A stretch of 64,000 nucleotides of DNA from Dryococelus australis (taxonomy: Eukaryota; Arthropoda; Insecta; Phasmatodea; Phasmatidae). Both the position numbers and the translations under genes were made by a program. The notes beneath the pieces were generated by a model. It had not been told where the DNA came from. It saw nothing but the letters and a program-made list of their open reading frames with translations, and did no database searches. Within the stretch, counting starts at the first letter, position 1. Every line of letters begins with the position of its first letter. This document shows positions 24,211-35,689 of the stretch, one piece after another. The DNA is taken from the NCBI GenBank assembly GCA_029891345.1, contig CM056994.1, positions 220,824,491 through 220,888,490 on the forward strand. The letters run 5' to 3'.

Positions 24211-25061
24211 TAGGGATGGGTCGGTTCGGTACTTCGGTTCCAATTTATACTGGTTCTTAAGGTTTGACTCGGAACCGGTTTTAGGTTAAAAATGGCTACT
24301 CGATTCTCATTTCTACACAGCAAGTAATTTGATCATATTTTTAGAAATGATATACTTATAACGAAACATTATGAATTAATCTACTCACGGCAAAACTCTG
24401 TCATTACAAAAATAACTGTAACAAGAAACTAACAAAAATTTGTGATGTGGCCAAAATAAATATAGGTTAATTTACCTGTAACAGGCATTTTTTCTTGACT
24501 GAGATATTTCCTTACAGCAAATTAATATTGACGTTGAAAAGCAAATAAATATTAATTTATTTAGTACCAATGCTCGCAAAAGTAGTTTTTAAGGACAAGC
24601 ATTTAATCAATTCCAGTATTCGGTTTAATATATTCTATCAGTTAAATGACACAAAATTTAAACAGCCTCGTGGTGGCAATGTATGTCATAGATAGATATA
24701 TACAGAGAAGACACTACACTCAGTATAGAGTGAAAACAAAATGGCTGATGTTTATGTACAAATGTTTACCCTTGAATCATTTTAATTGTTCTATGTGTAC
24801 ATCTTCTTAATACAGCATTCTAGGGTATAATACGAGAGAGAAAAATGTAAATAAACGGATTAGAGTATGGACGTATATTTTATGACAGCTTTTGAACTTG
24901 ATACGTGAATAATGTTTAGTGTGAGACAGAGCTTTTTTTTAAGTTATTTAGTAAGAAATTATAAAAATGTCATCCAAATACTAGAACCTAATACTGGAAA
25001 ATATATTTAAATGTAGAATCGGTACTGGAACCGGAATTTTTTGTTATTGGACTCATCCCTA
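24211..25061. mobile_element. TAGGGATG-ended TIR element, 851 bp
   Basis: Left end TAGGGATGGGTCGGTTCGG and right end, reversed, TAGGGATGAGTCCAATAAC. The subterminal regions are also complementary in character: CGGTTCCAATTTATACTGG near 24235 against GGTACTGGAACCGG near 25021. Probably hAT-like. No coding capacity and no clear target duplication. A sequence beginning CTAGGGATGGGTCG at 60900 could be another end of this type, without a partner. Confidence 0.65.
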
Positions 25062-25112
25062 ATCTAATGGATGTTAGCAAAAATACAAAATTAGAGACAT
25101 GTTTGTTTTTAC

Positions 25113-27080
25113 TTAAAAAAAACACATCGGCGAATGTGTAAATAATATTACTTTTAAAACAAATAACTGTAAATAAAATATGGACTGCCTACCCCGCTCC
25201 GTTCTCCTCCACACCCTCTGAAGCATCTCATTGTTGTTTCCTCTTCCTCTAAACACCCCCTTACTTAGCTTGCAGTGTAGCCCTCCCCATCCTCCCTCTT
25301 CATTCACCATCCTGTACATCCTGACTAAGCGTTCAACTTTCTTCCTGTCCTTCAATGAGCTCCACCCCATTTCTTTCATCACTAATAGCCTACATATAGT
25401 TCCCATCTTCCTCACCATCTTGCGCCTGCCTTCTCCACCTACCCTTCACCCATCTTGCTGCCTTTCTCTGCAACTTTTCCAGTTCTTGCACCTCCACCTC
25501 CACATACTGGTTCCGTACTACTGCAGCATATTCTAACATTGGCCGTACCATTGTGCCATATGCCTTCTCCTTCACCTTACAGCTGACTCTATTCAGCACC
25601 CTCCCCAGCATACCCAGAGCCCTTATTCCCTTTGCAACCATCCTCTCTACCTGTTTTTCCACCTGAGGTCTCCATGCAGTACAATCCCTAGATACTTATA
25701 TGCTGCTGCTTCTTCTATCTCTTGTCCCTCCCATCTGTACATGTCACTGCTTATATCTTATTCCTTGTGAACCTCGCTACCTTAGTTTTTCTTACATTTA
25801 TCTTCATTTTATTTTTTCTGGTCCACAACCATATCTTATAAATGTCCGCCTGCAAATTTCCGCCCCCCCTCCCTCCGCAGCATATACAACACAATCGTCT
25901 GCAAACAATCTGATTTTTCCCCTACTCCCCAAACCCATGTCATTTACCATTATGGTAAATAACAAATGACCCAGCACGCTTCCCTGTGGTACCCCTGATG
26001 TAACTTACTCTTCCTCCGATATTGCCTCCCCACTTTCACCCTCTGCCTTCGCCCCTGAGAAAGTCCCCTATCCATTCCACTACCCTTCTGTCTGGTACCA
26101 GCACCTACACTTTCCTCATCAATGTCCAATGGGGCACCTTATCGAATGCCTTCTCAAAATCTATGAAGCAGGCATCCACCTGCTTCCCCTCATCAACTAA
26201 CTGCACCAGATCTTCTAATAACCCAGCCAGCTGAGTCTCACATGAGTAACCCCTCTTGAAACCATGCTGAGCTAACTCCAACCAATTCCTATTATTCATA
26301 AACCTCACCACATACTGCACCACCAGCCTCTCCATTACTTTTCCTGTACTTGATGTGAGACTCACTGCTCTGTAGCTGCCAGGCCTCTCCCTATCCTCTC
26401 CCTGTTTGTGTATAGGTACCACCATAGCATCCTTCCAATCTTGTGATAACTTACCCTCTCCTAAGGACTTTTTAAACAGCACTTCTAAATATTTTGCCAA
26501 CTCCCTGCCACCAAACAATACTGCTGCGTTTCCTATCCCATCTGGCCCCCTTGCCTTACAGCTCTCCAAACCCCTAATTATCTTTTCTATCTCCCACTCC
26601 CTCATCTTAAACTCGCTATACACCCCCCAAAATCCTGTTTGTCCTCCTATTCCAACCCTCCTTTGCCTCAAACACTGATAAGTACTGTACTTGCAGCATC
26701 TCCGATTTTTCTTGGTCATTTGTCACATGCCTACCATCCCTTCCTGTTAGCAGAGGGATCCCTTCCTCCCCTCCCCTTAACCTCCACACATACCTAAACA
26801 ATTTTCCCCATTCCTTGTCTTTTCCTTCTTCCACCATGTTCCCCAGAAATACATTCTTTGCCTGTTTGATCTTCCTTTCAAGCTCCCTACCCATTTGTTT
26901 CATCATTTCTTTAGATCTTACCATCCCTTCATTTCTCCACTTGGCATGTAATTTTCTGCACTTCTTCATTTTCAAAATCTCCTGTCCATAATATGGGGGA
27001 TCTCCCCCAGTCCGTAACCTTTTTATTGGCAGAAATTTCTCCAACATACCCTCCATTAATCCTCTAAACTCCCTCCACAA
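25113..27080 (-). pseudogene. LINE reverse transcriptase, decayed
   Basis: Reverse transcriptase that would copy the LINE RNA at a nicked target. In order on the minus strand: a Lys-rich linker with LHAKWRNEGM; LESCKARGPDGIGN; WKDAMVVPIHKQGEDRERPG followed by SYRAVSLTSSTGKVMERLV; QHGFKRGYSCETQL; CFIDFEKAFDKVPH (first catalytic Asp block); VPQGSVLGHLLF at about 25970; LFADDCVVYA at about 25890-25920 (FADD catalytic motif); AYGTMVRPMLEYAAVV; and the tail WSSLKDRKKVERLV..YR. Frame changes occur near 26105, 25662 and 25400. Confidence 0.9.
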
Positions 27081-27154
27081 TCCTCCTCCCTACACCATTT
27101 TTGAAACCTGTCTCTTAGGAATATTTCTGCCCCCTTCTTGTCTCCTCTCCCATA

Positions 27155-27535
27155 CTACCACACCAACCTTTCTGCCATTTGCACTTCCCTCATCCTGCCA
27201 ACCCCAATTTCTACAATCGGAATATGATGGTCGCTTATACCATCCAATACTATTGCATCAACTACAGCATTCCTAGGTCTGACCAACACCACATCCAGCA
27301 CTGACCCAACACCCTCATCATTCCATCTCGTAGGTGTTTCTACTATCTGAACTAATCCTCTGTTGACTAACTGTGCTGCCATTCTCTGCATTATGCTACC
27401 CATTCCTTCTGCACCCTCTACCCATTTCACCCCTGGCATATTCAAATCCCCTGCTACAACACTACATTGCTTGCCTGCTATCTCCACCCCTGCGGCCTCA
27501 TCAATGCTATCCTCTCCATTTCTCTCCCCTTCCAT
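27155..27535 (-). pseudogene. LINE APE-type endonuclease, N-terminally truncated
   Basis: The target-nicking endonuclease. It shows VVAGDLNMPGVKW (the GDFN-type active-site block), SVLDVVLVRP and GISDHHIPIVEI (the SDH active-site block). The family normally has about 130 residues before the GDLN block, containing the N..E metal-binding parts; here only about 30 residues separate it from the esterase end upstream. The N-terminal half of the domain is therefore missing. Confidence 0.85.
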
Positions 27536-27556
27536 TTCCTTGCTTCTAACTGATAG

Positions 27557-27841
27557 CTATTTTAACAACTGCTGCTCTGCCCTGACCCTCTCCATGCAGC
27601 CAGCTACTTCTCTACCTAGCAGATCACCTAGAATCCTCTTTCCTTGTTCTGTCAGGTGAATCTGGTCCCTCCCTACACTTTCCCAGTCTACCCATTTCCT
27701 ACTATCTATAAATGTAGCCCCCAAATCCCTACATACCCTCTCATATACCACACTCGCAGCCACTTGTATGTAAGTGTTGTGCTTTGTGTGTGTGTCTATA
27801 TATGAGTGTGTATGTATAGATATATAATAAATTTTAAACAT
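27557..27841 (-). pseudogene. SGNH/GDSL esterase C-terminus (LINE ORF1)
   Basis: The piece reads FIDSRKWVDW and VGRDQIHLTEQGKRILGDLL. The D..H pair (DQIHL) with the following L..G....L helix is the last conserved block of SGNH hydrolases, carrying the catalytic Asp and His. In CR1-like LINEs such an esterase forms ORF1. The catalytic Ser block is absent because the 5' part is not present. A stop at 27557-27559 separates it from the endonuclease by about 20 bp. Confidence 0.65.
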
Positions 27842-28262
27842 CGTTATTATATAATTTATTACATTCTTATTTATTTAAGTATTCATAGTATTCCAGTGAT
27901 GATTGCAGAAATATTAAGAGTGTTTTAAGCATTAAATTTAGATATAAATATTTTGCAGTGTTAGTGTCGCTGTAAGTGCTAAACAAGTGACTGTCGACAA
28001 CGTCCGAATTGGTACATGCCAAATTATGAATTAACTAAATAATGAAATTTGTCAATTTTGAGACAGCCTCAGTTACTTTATCTTTTCAGCTATTTTTCAT
28101 CCTTTAACCTACTTTACAAATAGATATTGCAATGTAAGTAATAAATACAGTGTATATATTCCACCATACTCATAACATCTACGGCTAAAATAAAACATAT
28201 TTATTTACTATTATTCCAAATGAGGGGGCTTTCAGAAGTGCTCACTTTACCATGAATAGTCT

Positions 28263-29564
28263 AAACGAAGATGTTGCACTGTGTAACAGAAATACATAAA
28301 ATATTTTAAGCCCATGTTGTCCTGAAGCGGGATTTTAACACAAATAAAAATGTTCGTAACCTAGCGCCTTGCTTATCCACCACACTCCTTTCTGGATACT
28401 TCATGAGTGTTGTTAATATTTTCAATAACAGACACATTTTCAATCTTCCGTATGGTTGAAGTGTTTGAAGATGCCATCTGTTACAAAGAGTTTGTGCTAT
28501 CTTGTGATGTTTTAAATTACATCGTTTGATACGGAAATGTTTTAAAAGGCACAGGAACAAACGGTTTTCATTTTACGGTAGTTAAGAAGGCTTCTTGTAT
28601 CCTTGGCATTGTTTTTTCCGGACACACAAAGCTATGACAATCACTGATAGCTTCGTATTTTGTTAAGTACGGAAATTGGTTCCGTTTTCCATTGTAACGT
28701 ATCTTATTTAAACATATAAACTGTAAATTTCTATTAAAATTTCAGTTAAATGACAAACATTTTTAACAGTGCCGTTCTGTAGGTAGATTTTCAGCAAAGT
28801 TGCTGTAAATATAGTAACTGCCCTTGAAATACAAATGCAGAACACAAGAATATTTCATGGAGCCACTGTTACACTATTCTTCGTACATTTCAAAAGTAAC
28901 TTTAAATAAATGTTATGAGTTAACTCAATTGTGCTTTATTACATTTTTATTTAATTAGGACAAACATTCCTTGAGTGTGTATGTCTCTCTGTATGTGTGT
29001 GACTATCTGCTTGAAAAAGCTACATTTTAAATACAATATATTCTTTAAGACATGTTAATATTTCCCTGGAAGGATGTTTGATTTCAACTGAAAGTACCTC
29101 TTCACATTCTGTTACTGTATATGGACGCAATAAAAACAATAATCTTGTAAATGTGCGGCCATAGTTGTCTCGGTTTCCATATTTTTATGTTAGCTCATAA
29201 TATGTCGTGAAATTGGTGCATTATTTTTAAATGAAGAAGCTAGCTCGTTTTTACAAATATGTTAAGTCTAATACTGTTAACTAAGCAAAGTCAATTTTAA
29301 TATTTAGCTGCATTTTATATGCTTACAAAATCTTACCTTATAACTGAAAAACATTTTAACGACAGTAACATGAGCACACAAAACATAGCAATAATTAATT
29401 TTATTGGGAGAGGAGTGGATGAGATAAAATGAAACAAGTTGTCCGGTAATGTTTCTTCCCAAAGACTTAAAGTTTCATGCTATTGTCTTTAATGGTTTGG
29501 TTATAATGACGAGTTTGTTTTTCTTTTATATTCGGAATGCGCGCTGCATGCTCGGTTCAGGGCT
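28263..29564. other. Intronic non-coding sequence
   Basis: AT-rich. No gene or clear repeat boundary recognised. GC content rises abruptly at about 29540, where the next retrotransposon fragment starts. Confidence 0.4.
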
Positions 29565-31149
29565 GCACGCTACATCACAAGCAGGCAGCCACTCAGTACG
29601 CAGCAGGCGATTGAACCAACATCCCCTTTTACAGACCTTGGACGCTACCCACTACTCCTCAACAGGCACATCACCTGCAGTGGAGGTCGACGTGAATCTC
29701 CCTTTCATTGCCTTGCTCCAGGACCTGGCCACTGAGACTATCGATGCCGCCCATGATCTGGTACCACGACAAGCTGTGCTGCCTGCAGTCGGAGTGGAAG
29801 GCTTGACACTACCTAGCACTGCCTCATCGTCCCTTGAACGAGTGCCCTCCCACTTTGTTGCATCAAAAGCAGACACCACGACGGCCCAGGCTGCTCCATG
29901 ACGCCTGATGCCCCCATGTACTGCCAAGGCCACCCACGTGCCTGGCCGGTACCACGAATAGCCATGGAGACCCACAACAGGTATATGTGGCCGTACCCTC
30001 TGCACGCTACCCTTTGTCCATAGGGGAGACTTGTTGAAGGTGAAACCGAAGATCGCCAGTAAATGCGCAAAGTTAAAAAACAGTGCAGTAGCCATAAACC
30101 GCTACTATGTGCATGTGGCAAAAGGACTCGTTATAGACCGGTCATGTGCACCACAGTTAATTTAGCCACAAGCCAAATATAGTGACGTAAGCAGAAAAAT
30201 CACATTTAGGCTAAATTAAAATTCAATAGTATCCAGTACAGTTAAAATATTACGTACTAATGAGGTAAATGAACCAGTAATTAGTCACTCAACTATGTGC
30301 TAATAAATTTTTTTGTCAGCCGTAAAAAGCTGTACGTCAGTAACTTTTGATAAACATTTAAGAACTCATGGTTCAAGTGTTTCAGTGGCAGACAGCCCAC
30401 TTAAGTAGGTAGCATTACAAATGGAAGCTCACCACAGTAACAGTAATAGCTACTAAAAGTGAATTATGTAAAGATGCTCATCACAGTGCCAGTTATTAAG
30501 TTGAAGAAAGAAATTTCGACATTACAATGACAATTTAGTTTTTTCTATTTTTATAATGATCATCCATAAATTTGACTTGATGTAGGTAAATCTAAAAATG
30601 TCACAATACGTTTTGAAAGTGTTTATGTGAAGACCGCTTCCATGAAGAATGCCGTCATGTCACAATGTGTTTCAGCAATTAGAAAAGTGAACATTTCTTA
30701 GGAAATTAACTTAAACATTCCAGCGAAGATACACAGTGTACACATTATATGTTAGCCCTACGATAAAAGATGAACTCCCGCAGGGGATAGTTAGGTTAGT
30801 TCTTTTAAGCTTTTCAGCATTAAAACTGAATTTATGTGTAGTCACACAATTAAATATATTAATACATTTTGAAGGGGTATATGTGAAGATGACCTACAAG
30901 AAAGAATGCATTTTTGTAGGAGGGTATTTTTATGTATATGCTTATAGTTGTATGTGTTTTTGTTTGCAATATCTTGTGCAACTACTCACTAAGTACTCTA
31001 AGTGAAGCTCCCCAAATATGGTGCAATATAGCTTTAACTTAATTGATGGTTTATGTTTATTGTATTCAGTGAACAATGTGCACACAATTTACCGCAACAG
31101 TCATGCATGTAGTGTACTCGCTTTGTATTCGTTTAGCTGGTCAACTCTG
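29565..31149 (+). pseudogene. 3' region of a second Gypsy copy (upstream of unit A)
   Basis: This stretch matches the region downstream of the main pol. Its coding part (29577-29901) reads TSPAVEVDVNLPFIALLQDL and ATETIDAA, like TPAVEVEIPLPHTALPQDL and AKTVNAF at 37430-37510. A block CATGTGGCC/TATGTGGCC followed by GCTGCACAC/TCTGCACGC occurs at 37971 and 29983. The untranslated part repeats GTGAAGATG.CCTACAAGAAAGAATGC (30880) against similar blocks at 38650 and 38888. No matching gag or pol lies upstream, so only this end of the copy remains. Confidence 0.7.
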
Positions 31150-32515
31150 TGCATACTGCTTATACTAATTATCTGCAATGATTACGACTCATCTCACTGC
31201 AACCCTAGTGTACTACTACTACACACGTAGATTCAAACTCCGCGCCATCTCGTATATGGAAGTAATGGTCTGCCACAATTCTGTAGGGCCGGCGAACACA
31301 TGGGTACGAGGGGATGCGAAAGACAGCAAGCAGTGCGTCACCCCTCTCCCCCCGTGCTGAGAGCCTACAAGCAACCAGCTGCTTCGGGACATGCCAGAGC
31401 GCCACCAAAGATATGTGAAGGCCAAGAGATAACTAGAGGGTGCTACCCCCACTCCGGCCTTGCAGCAGAGGGACGACACACGCTACCCTAACTATATAAG
31501 TCAGTGCATGGCAGTCCTCGTCAGTTGTTCCTGCAGTCTTCTCCGAGCACCTGGGTGCTGGAGCTTACTACTACTGCTAAATCTTCAACAGCCTTTCCAG
31601 AGGCTGTTGTCAACGACTCAACAGTCTTCAGCAGGCACCAGAGGCTGCCACCCTTGACGTCGCCATTAGAGCTCTACAGCACAGCTACTGGACACTCCAG
31701 TGCTGCCAATCGCCAATATCCACCAATAACTTTCTGTAGCTACCAGACCTACCACATGTAACTTCTTTGTCTCCTACAGACATGCCACTTAGAGTTAGGT
31801 TTGTATTAAGTAATTTTCGACAGTTTGTATTTCACTTCCCCAACTAGCCTAGGACCAGGTCACCTACACCTGGCTACCGTAGGATTACTACCCAACCACC
31901 GGACTTCTTGGCAGGAGAGCACGTGCCACCATGTTTAATAAGCTCTTAATAAACATGGTTTTGTTTCTCTTAACTGCGAGTCTCATTCATAGAGTACTTT
32001 GTAACCACTGCTGAGAGGACCTCGAGCTGAGTACCGCAGACTTGAAACGGGAAGTTGTTATTATTACTATGAATTAGCTACAACTGGAGAATCCCCCTCG
32101 GGTGGCCTCAAGTTTAATACACACCAATTAGATGGCCATTTGTTATATTCCTACCAAGGAGGAGTAGAATAGAGGAGCCCCGACCACTAGCAACACTTCT
32201 CAACCAAGGAGAGAGAGTACATTTATGTTGTATCATTAATGGAGCACCTGGGTGCTGGCGGGGGTATTTACTTTGGTTCTACGGCCTGGCCTTGGTTGGG
32301 ATCGCACACCCAGTAATAGTCTTGGCAACCCATACTGCTCCAATGCTTCTGATCCGTCCGCAACCGTGGAAGATCTTCTGAAGCACCGGAGTGCGCGTTG
32401 GCAAACTGTCACCAGGCAACACTAATTTAGGGCTATCTGTGTGCAGAAGTAGTACAGTAAGGTTGCAGTGAGATGAGTCGTAATCGTTTATAGTTATTGG
32501 TATAAGCGGCTTGCA
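31150..32515 (+). mobile_element. LTR-like unit A with 55-bp inverted termini
   Basis: 1.37 kb. It begins TGCATACTGCTTATAC and ends GTATAAGCGGCTTGCA. The outer 55 bases at each end are inverted repeats: 25 bases are identical (from GGTTGCAGTGAGATGAGTCG on) and about 43 of 55 match overall. Inside are TATATAAG (31493-31500), two copies of a hairpin (31546-31559 and 32243-32256), and AATAAA (31948-31953). Unit B (39883-41200) is a close copy lacking the right terminus. A may be the 5' LTR plus leader of the gag-pol that follows, or a separate insertion; see findings. Confidence 0.75.
31493..31500 (+). promoter_or_regulatory. TATA box of unit A
   Basis: TATATAAG, conserved in B (40239-40246) and C (42473-42480). 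In each unit a perfect hairpin follows about 50-65 nt downstream, in the likely 5' end of the transcript, and AATAAA follows about 370-460 nt downstream. Confidence 0.7.
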
Positions 32516-33560
32516 TCAAGGAGGCTCATTCAAAACTGAATGCTTGTATTGTTTAAAGTATTTTCATCACCTCTGCATAGGTTGGTCAGACGAAGTACAA
32601 GATACCGCAGGTCTCGAATACCGTTGCGAAATCTGTCGGCAACAGTCAACAAGTTTTTGTAGCAATGTGACTTGCCTTGGCCTGGGCAATAACCGGGTCA
32701 GTTGCACCACATGCAGCGAGCCCTTCCCTAACCTGTACAAAGGATGGCCCGACGAACACATCACTATGCCAGGTATGGCATATCAATGTGAAAGATGTAG
32801 GAAAAATATGTGCCCAACTTCTGTCGATTGAGACCATCCAGGATCTACATACAGCCTGGGACAGCACCCGGCCACCCAGCGAACAGATGCAATGATGACA
32901 TACAGATCACTGACTTCATCAGTCATCCGCACAAAGACCCAGTAGCGTTTACCAACGAGTGTGAGAAATAATTCAGGGACACCCACTTACCTTCGAAACA
33001 ATGGGTAGAGAGAGCCAAACTACACATGAAAGGCGTAGCGTTAACCTGGTGGGAAAAGTATGGGGACTTTCTTACACACTGGAAGCAGTTCTACAATTGC
33101 ATCACATCAGAATTCACAGGCGAGGAGGTGCTTGCATAGTAAATGACCCAGTTGTACAGCCAGACACAGATAGGCGAAGATAAGGCAGAAATTTTCATAC
33201 ACTGCAAAGAACATATGTTCTGGCGCATATTCCCGGAGGTTTTGGAAGCCATGGCCATCTATTTGATTGGATGGATGCTTTTACCCAGCCTGAGGAACGT
33301 CCTCCTTAAAGCCTGACCAATAACTATCGACAAACTAGTTGAGAGAGCACAAGAAACCGAACAGAACTTAGCGGCGCAGGCTAGTATCGAAAAGTCACTA
33401 CCTGTGAAAACCCCGGAACCATGAGCCCCACCCGTCGAGTCACACAGGAATGTGCCTGCACCCCAGACACTAACGACCTTCGTGCCAAACTGTTGATTCA
33501 GTCCCGGTAGTCATTGGAACAAGGACTGCACCCGCAAGCCAGTTGGGTCGGCAGGACCAT
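32516..33560 (+). pseudogene. Gypsy gag with two PHD-like Cys clusters
   Basis: The structural gene of the retrotransposon. The N-terminal part (to 32831) has two similar zinc-finger-like modules: ECLYCLKYFHHLCIGW followed by YRCEICR, and CSNVTCLGLGNNRVSCTTC followed by KGWPDE and YQCERC. The first has the C-x2-C-x4-H-x2-C ... W ... C-x2-C order of a PHD finger; the second has lost the His-Cys pair (NLY instead). A capsid-like segment follows (KQWVERAKLHMKGVALTWWE, about 32995-33055) and a broken CCHC knuckle remnant (SHWNKDC, about 33505-33530). Stops interrupt the frame at 32829, 32968 and 33138. No ATG opens the first module. Confidence 0.75.
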
Positions 33561-33689
33561 CATTTAAATCCAATCAGACGTCAGCCCCACCAGCTACTAG
33601 GACTACCGAAAGACCGACTCTCGCTGTTGTCTGGAAAGGCAGCCACCCGGGTGCGAAATGGGCCGTCACCCCCGGCCCACAAGGGCCCA

Positions 33690-33960
33690 GAGTACAGGGC
33701 TTAAATGAGGATCTGGCACTCCCCATAGCTCCCCACATCGAAGTGGAAATAAATGGAAACAGCATCTTGGCTTTACTTGATTCCGCTGCCACAGCAAACT
33801 TCATTAGAAGCAATATACTCATATCAGAGCAATTAGCCAACATGCGCCCGCAAACCAAACTTGTCAGAATGGCTCAACCAAACGCCACTTACCCGTAGAC
33901 AGCCGTACTACGATACAGGTGAACATACATCGGCTATCAGCTCCCTTTGAGTTTATAGTG
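33690..33960 (+). pseudogene. Gypsy aspartic protease, decayed
   Basis: The protease that would cut the Gag-Pol precursor. IEVEINGNSILALLDSAATA followed by NFIRSNIL shows the catalytic loop as DSA-A rather than DSG/DTG. A stop occurs at about 33896. It lies between gag and reverse transcriptase, the usual Ty3/Gypsy order. Confidence 0.75.
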
Positions 33961-34249
33961 TCATCCACATTGTCAGAAGCAGTTATACTCTGCCGCCCGT
34001 GGCTTAGAGAGCATCAGTGCATTATTGATCATGGACAACGCTGAGCTTACATGGGCGAGCACGAAAGAATAACAGTAAATTGGGACCACAGTCCAGAGGA
34101 CATCATATCCGCACCCATCAATCCCACGAGGGATAATCATGAACTCAACGAATCCAAGTTTAACCAATTGCAGTAGGTACTGAACGAACACACAAATGTA
34201 TTCGGACATGGGGTGGTGTTGCGCCAGACTTGATCCATCCAACACGAGA

Positions 34250-35520
34250 TCTGGATGACAATCCCCTGTTTATAATCGACCGTATCAGGTATCTGCCCAC
34301 AGATGCAACCTGATAATGAACCAGGTAAATAACATGTAGGACCAGGGGATTGCAGAACCCTCTAACTTACCACACAACTCCCACATAGTTCTAGTACCCA
34401 AGAACTATAAACTGCCCTTCTGTGTTAATTACAAGGGTTTAAACGAGATTATGCATCCTATTACTCCCCCACACATCAACCTCACCTATACCCTGCGGGA
34501 CATTGGCAAGGCCACAATCTTCAGCACCTTGGATATGGAATCCGGATACTGGCAAATTGTGGTACATGCTGATAGCAGCAAATATACTGCATTTACCACA
34601 CCAGAGGGCGAAACACTACAATTCAGAGTAATGCAGTTCGTGTTGAAGAATGCCTCAGCCACCTTCCAACGCCTAATGTCCGCAGAGGTATTGACCGGGT
34701 ATGTCAGAGTGTTCTGCTTTGCATACCTCGATGATGTGATTATATACTCAACAGCTGGGAGAAACACCTTGAGTATCTGCAGCGGGTACTAGAATGCCTA
34801 GAACAATATGGGATGACTTGCAAGCTTTCCAAGAGCTACTTCGGCAATTCCTTCATCGATTACCTGGGACATGTGGTGCCACCCGATGGAAACTTCCCAA
34901 AGCAAATTTCCATACGAGCCATTGAAGACGCTGATGAACCGGCCAATAAACGACAACTACGATGGTAACTGGCTATGTGACTTCGTGCCAAACATTGCGC
35001 AACTCCTGGAAAAAGGCACATGTTGGCGATGGGGACCGGAGCAACAGCGAGCCTTCCACGACATGAAAATTAGCTTCAGGAAATATATTGCACAGCTACA
35101 CCGACCCCCAGGAGATCAACCATTTATCCAACAAACTGATGCGTGCCAGAATGGACTGGGAGCCAGCTGGACAACAACAATCAACCCCGTGTAATAGCGT
35201 ATGCCTCCGCCCACCTCAATGAAATGGAGCAACGCCATCACACAAACGACTAGGAATGCCTGGCCGTCATCTGGGCAGTGTGTACGTACATATACTATCT
35301 AGAAGGCCAACACTTCATCTTGCGAATGGACTCGAAAGCCCTCCAATGGCTACATGAGTCACGAAACAGAAAAGCGAAGCTCAGTCGGTGGGATATGTTT
35401 CTCACCGAATTCGACTTTGAGGTACAGCACTGCCCGGGAAAAATGAATGACTTGCCAGATGCCCTGTCCCACTTTCCTACGCTGGAGAAGAATGCCGAGG
35501 AAAAGGAAGGGGAAAAGATG
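34250..35520 (+). pseudogene. Gypsy reverse transcriptase and RNase H, decayed
   Basis: Reverse transcriptase blocks in order: IVLVPKNYKLPFCVNYKGLN; IFSTLDMESGYWQIVV (first Asp); TPEGETLQFRVMQFVLKNAS; CFAYLDDVIIYST (YLDD catalytic motif at about 34720-34750); LEYLQRVLECLEQYGMTCKL; FIDYLGHVV. RNase H follows: WRWGPEQQRAFHDMK, QQTDACQNGLGASW, RVIAYASAHLNEME, LAVIWAVCTYIYYLEGQHF, RMDSKALQWLH and GKMNDLPDALSHFP. Stops and frame changes near 34790, 34966, 35192 and 35253 break it. Confidence 0.92.
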
Positions 35521-35689
35521 TCCCCTCCCCCTTCAAGTAGAACGAAGCCACGATGAGCAGATCCGTCTCCTCCTGTTACAGATTACCCAAAATCAAATCT
35601 CGATAAGCCAACAGAAGGACCCCGATGTACACTAGCTGCTGCAAGAGCATCCACAGTGTTTTGAAGCACGGGATGACGTAGTGTGGACG

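Larger units (their letters stand above)
25113..27841 (-). mobile_element. LINE of the CR1/L2 type, truncated inside
   Basis: A minus-strand non-LTR retrotransposon. From 5' to 3' it shows the C-terminal end of an SGNH esterase (27557-27841), a truncated APE endonuclease (27155-27535), linker and reverse transcriptase (about 25450-27080) and the post-RT C-terminus (25113-25450). An esterase-like ORF1 is known from CR1-like elements. The upstream edge abuts TG/TA-rich sequence at 27760-27840. The 3' edge lies just beyond the 24211-25061 element. Confidence 0.85.
24077..28262. mobile_element. MITE family M1, copy 2, split by insertions
   Basis: The left terminus (GGCCGTTCACTGTACCGTGA) is at 24077-24112 with TA before it. 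The interior and right terminus (TTTCAGCTATTTTTCATCC ... GTGCTCACTTTACCATGAAT) lie at about 28050-28262. The roughly 3.9 kb in between holds the 24211-25061 element and a LINE. A piece of the left arm (TTTTGAGACAGCCTCAGTTA) is repeated at 28052-28073, and CCGAATTGG occurs at both edges (24116 and 28005), which may mark the insertion junctions. Confidence 0.65.

Noticed and set aside
25231..26678. Open frames on the plus strand rich in Pro, Ser and Leu
   Set aside because: They are antisense shadows of the minus-strand LINE reverse transcriptase, whose motifs are unmistakable on the other strand.
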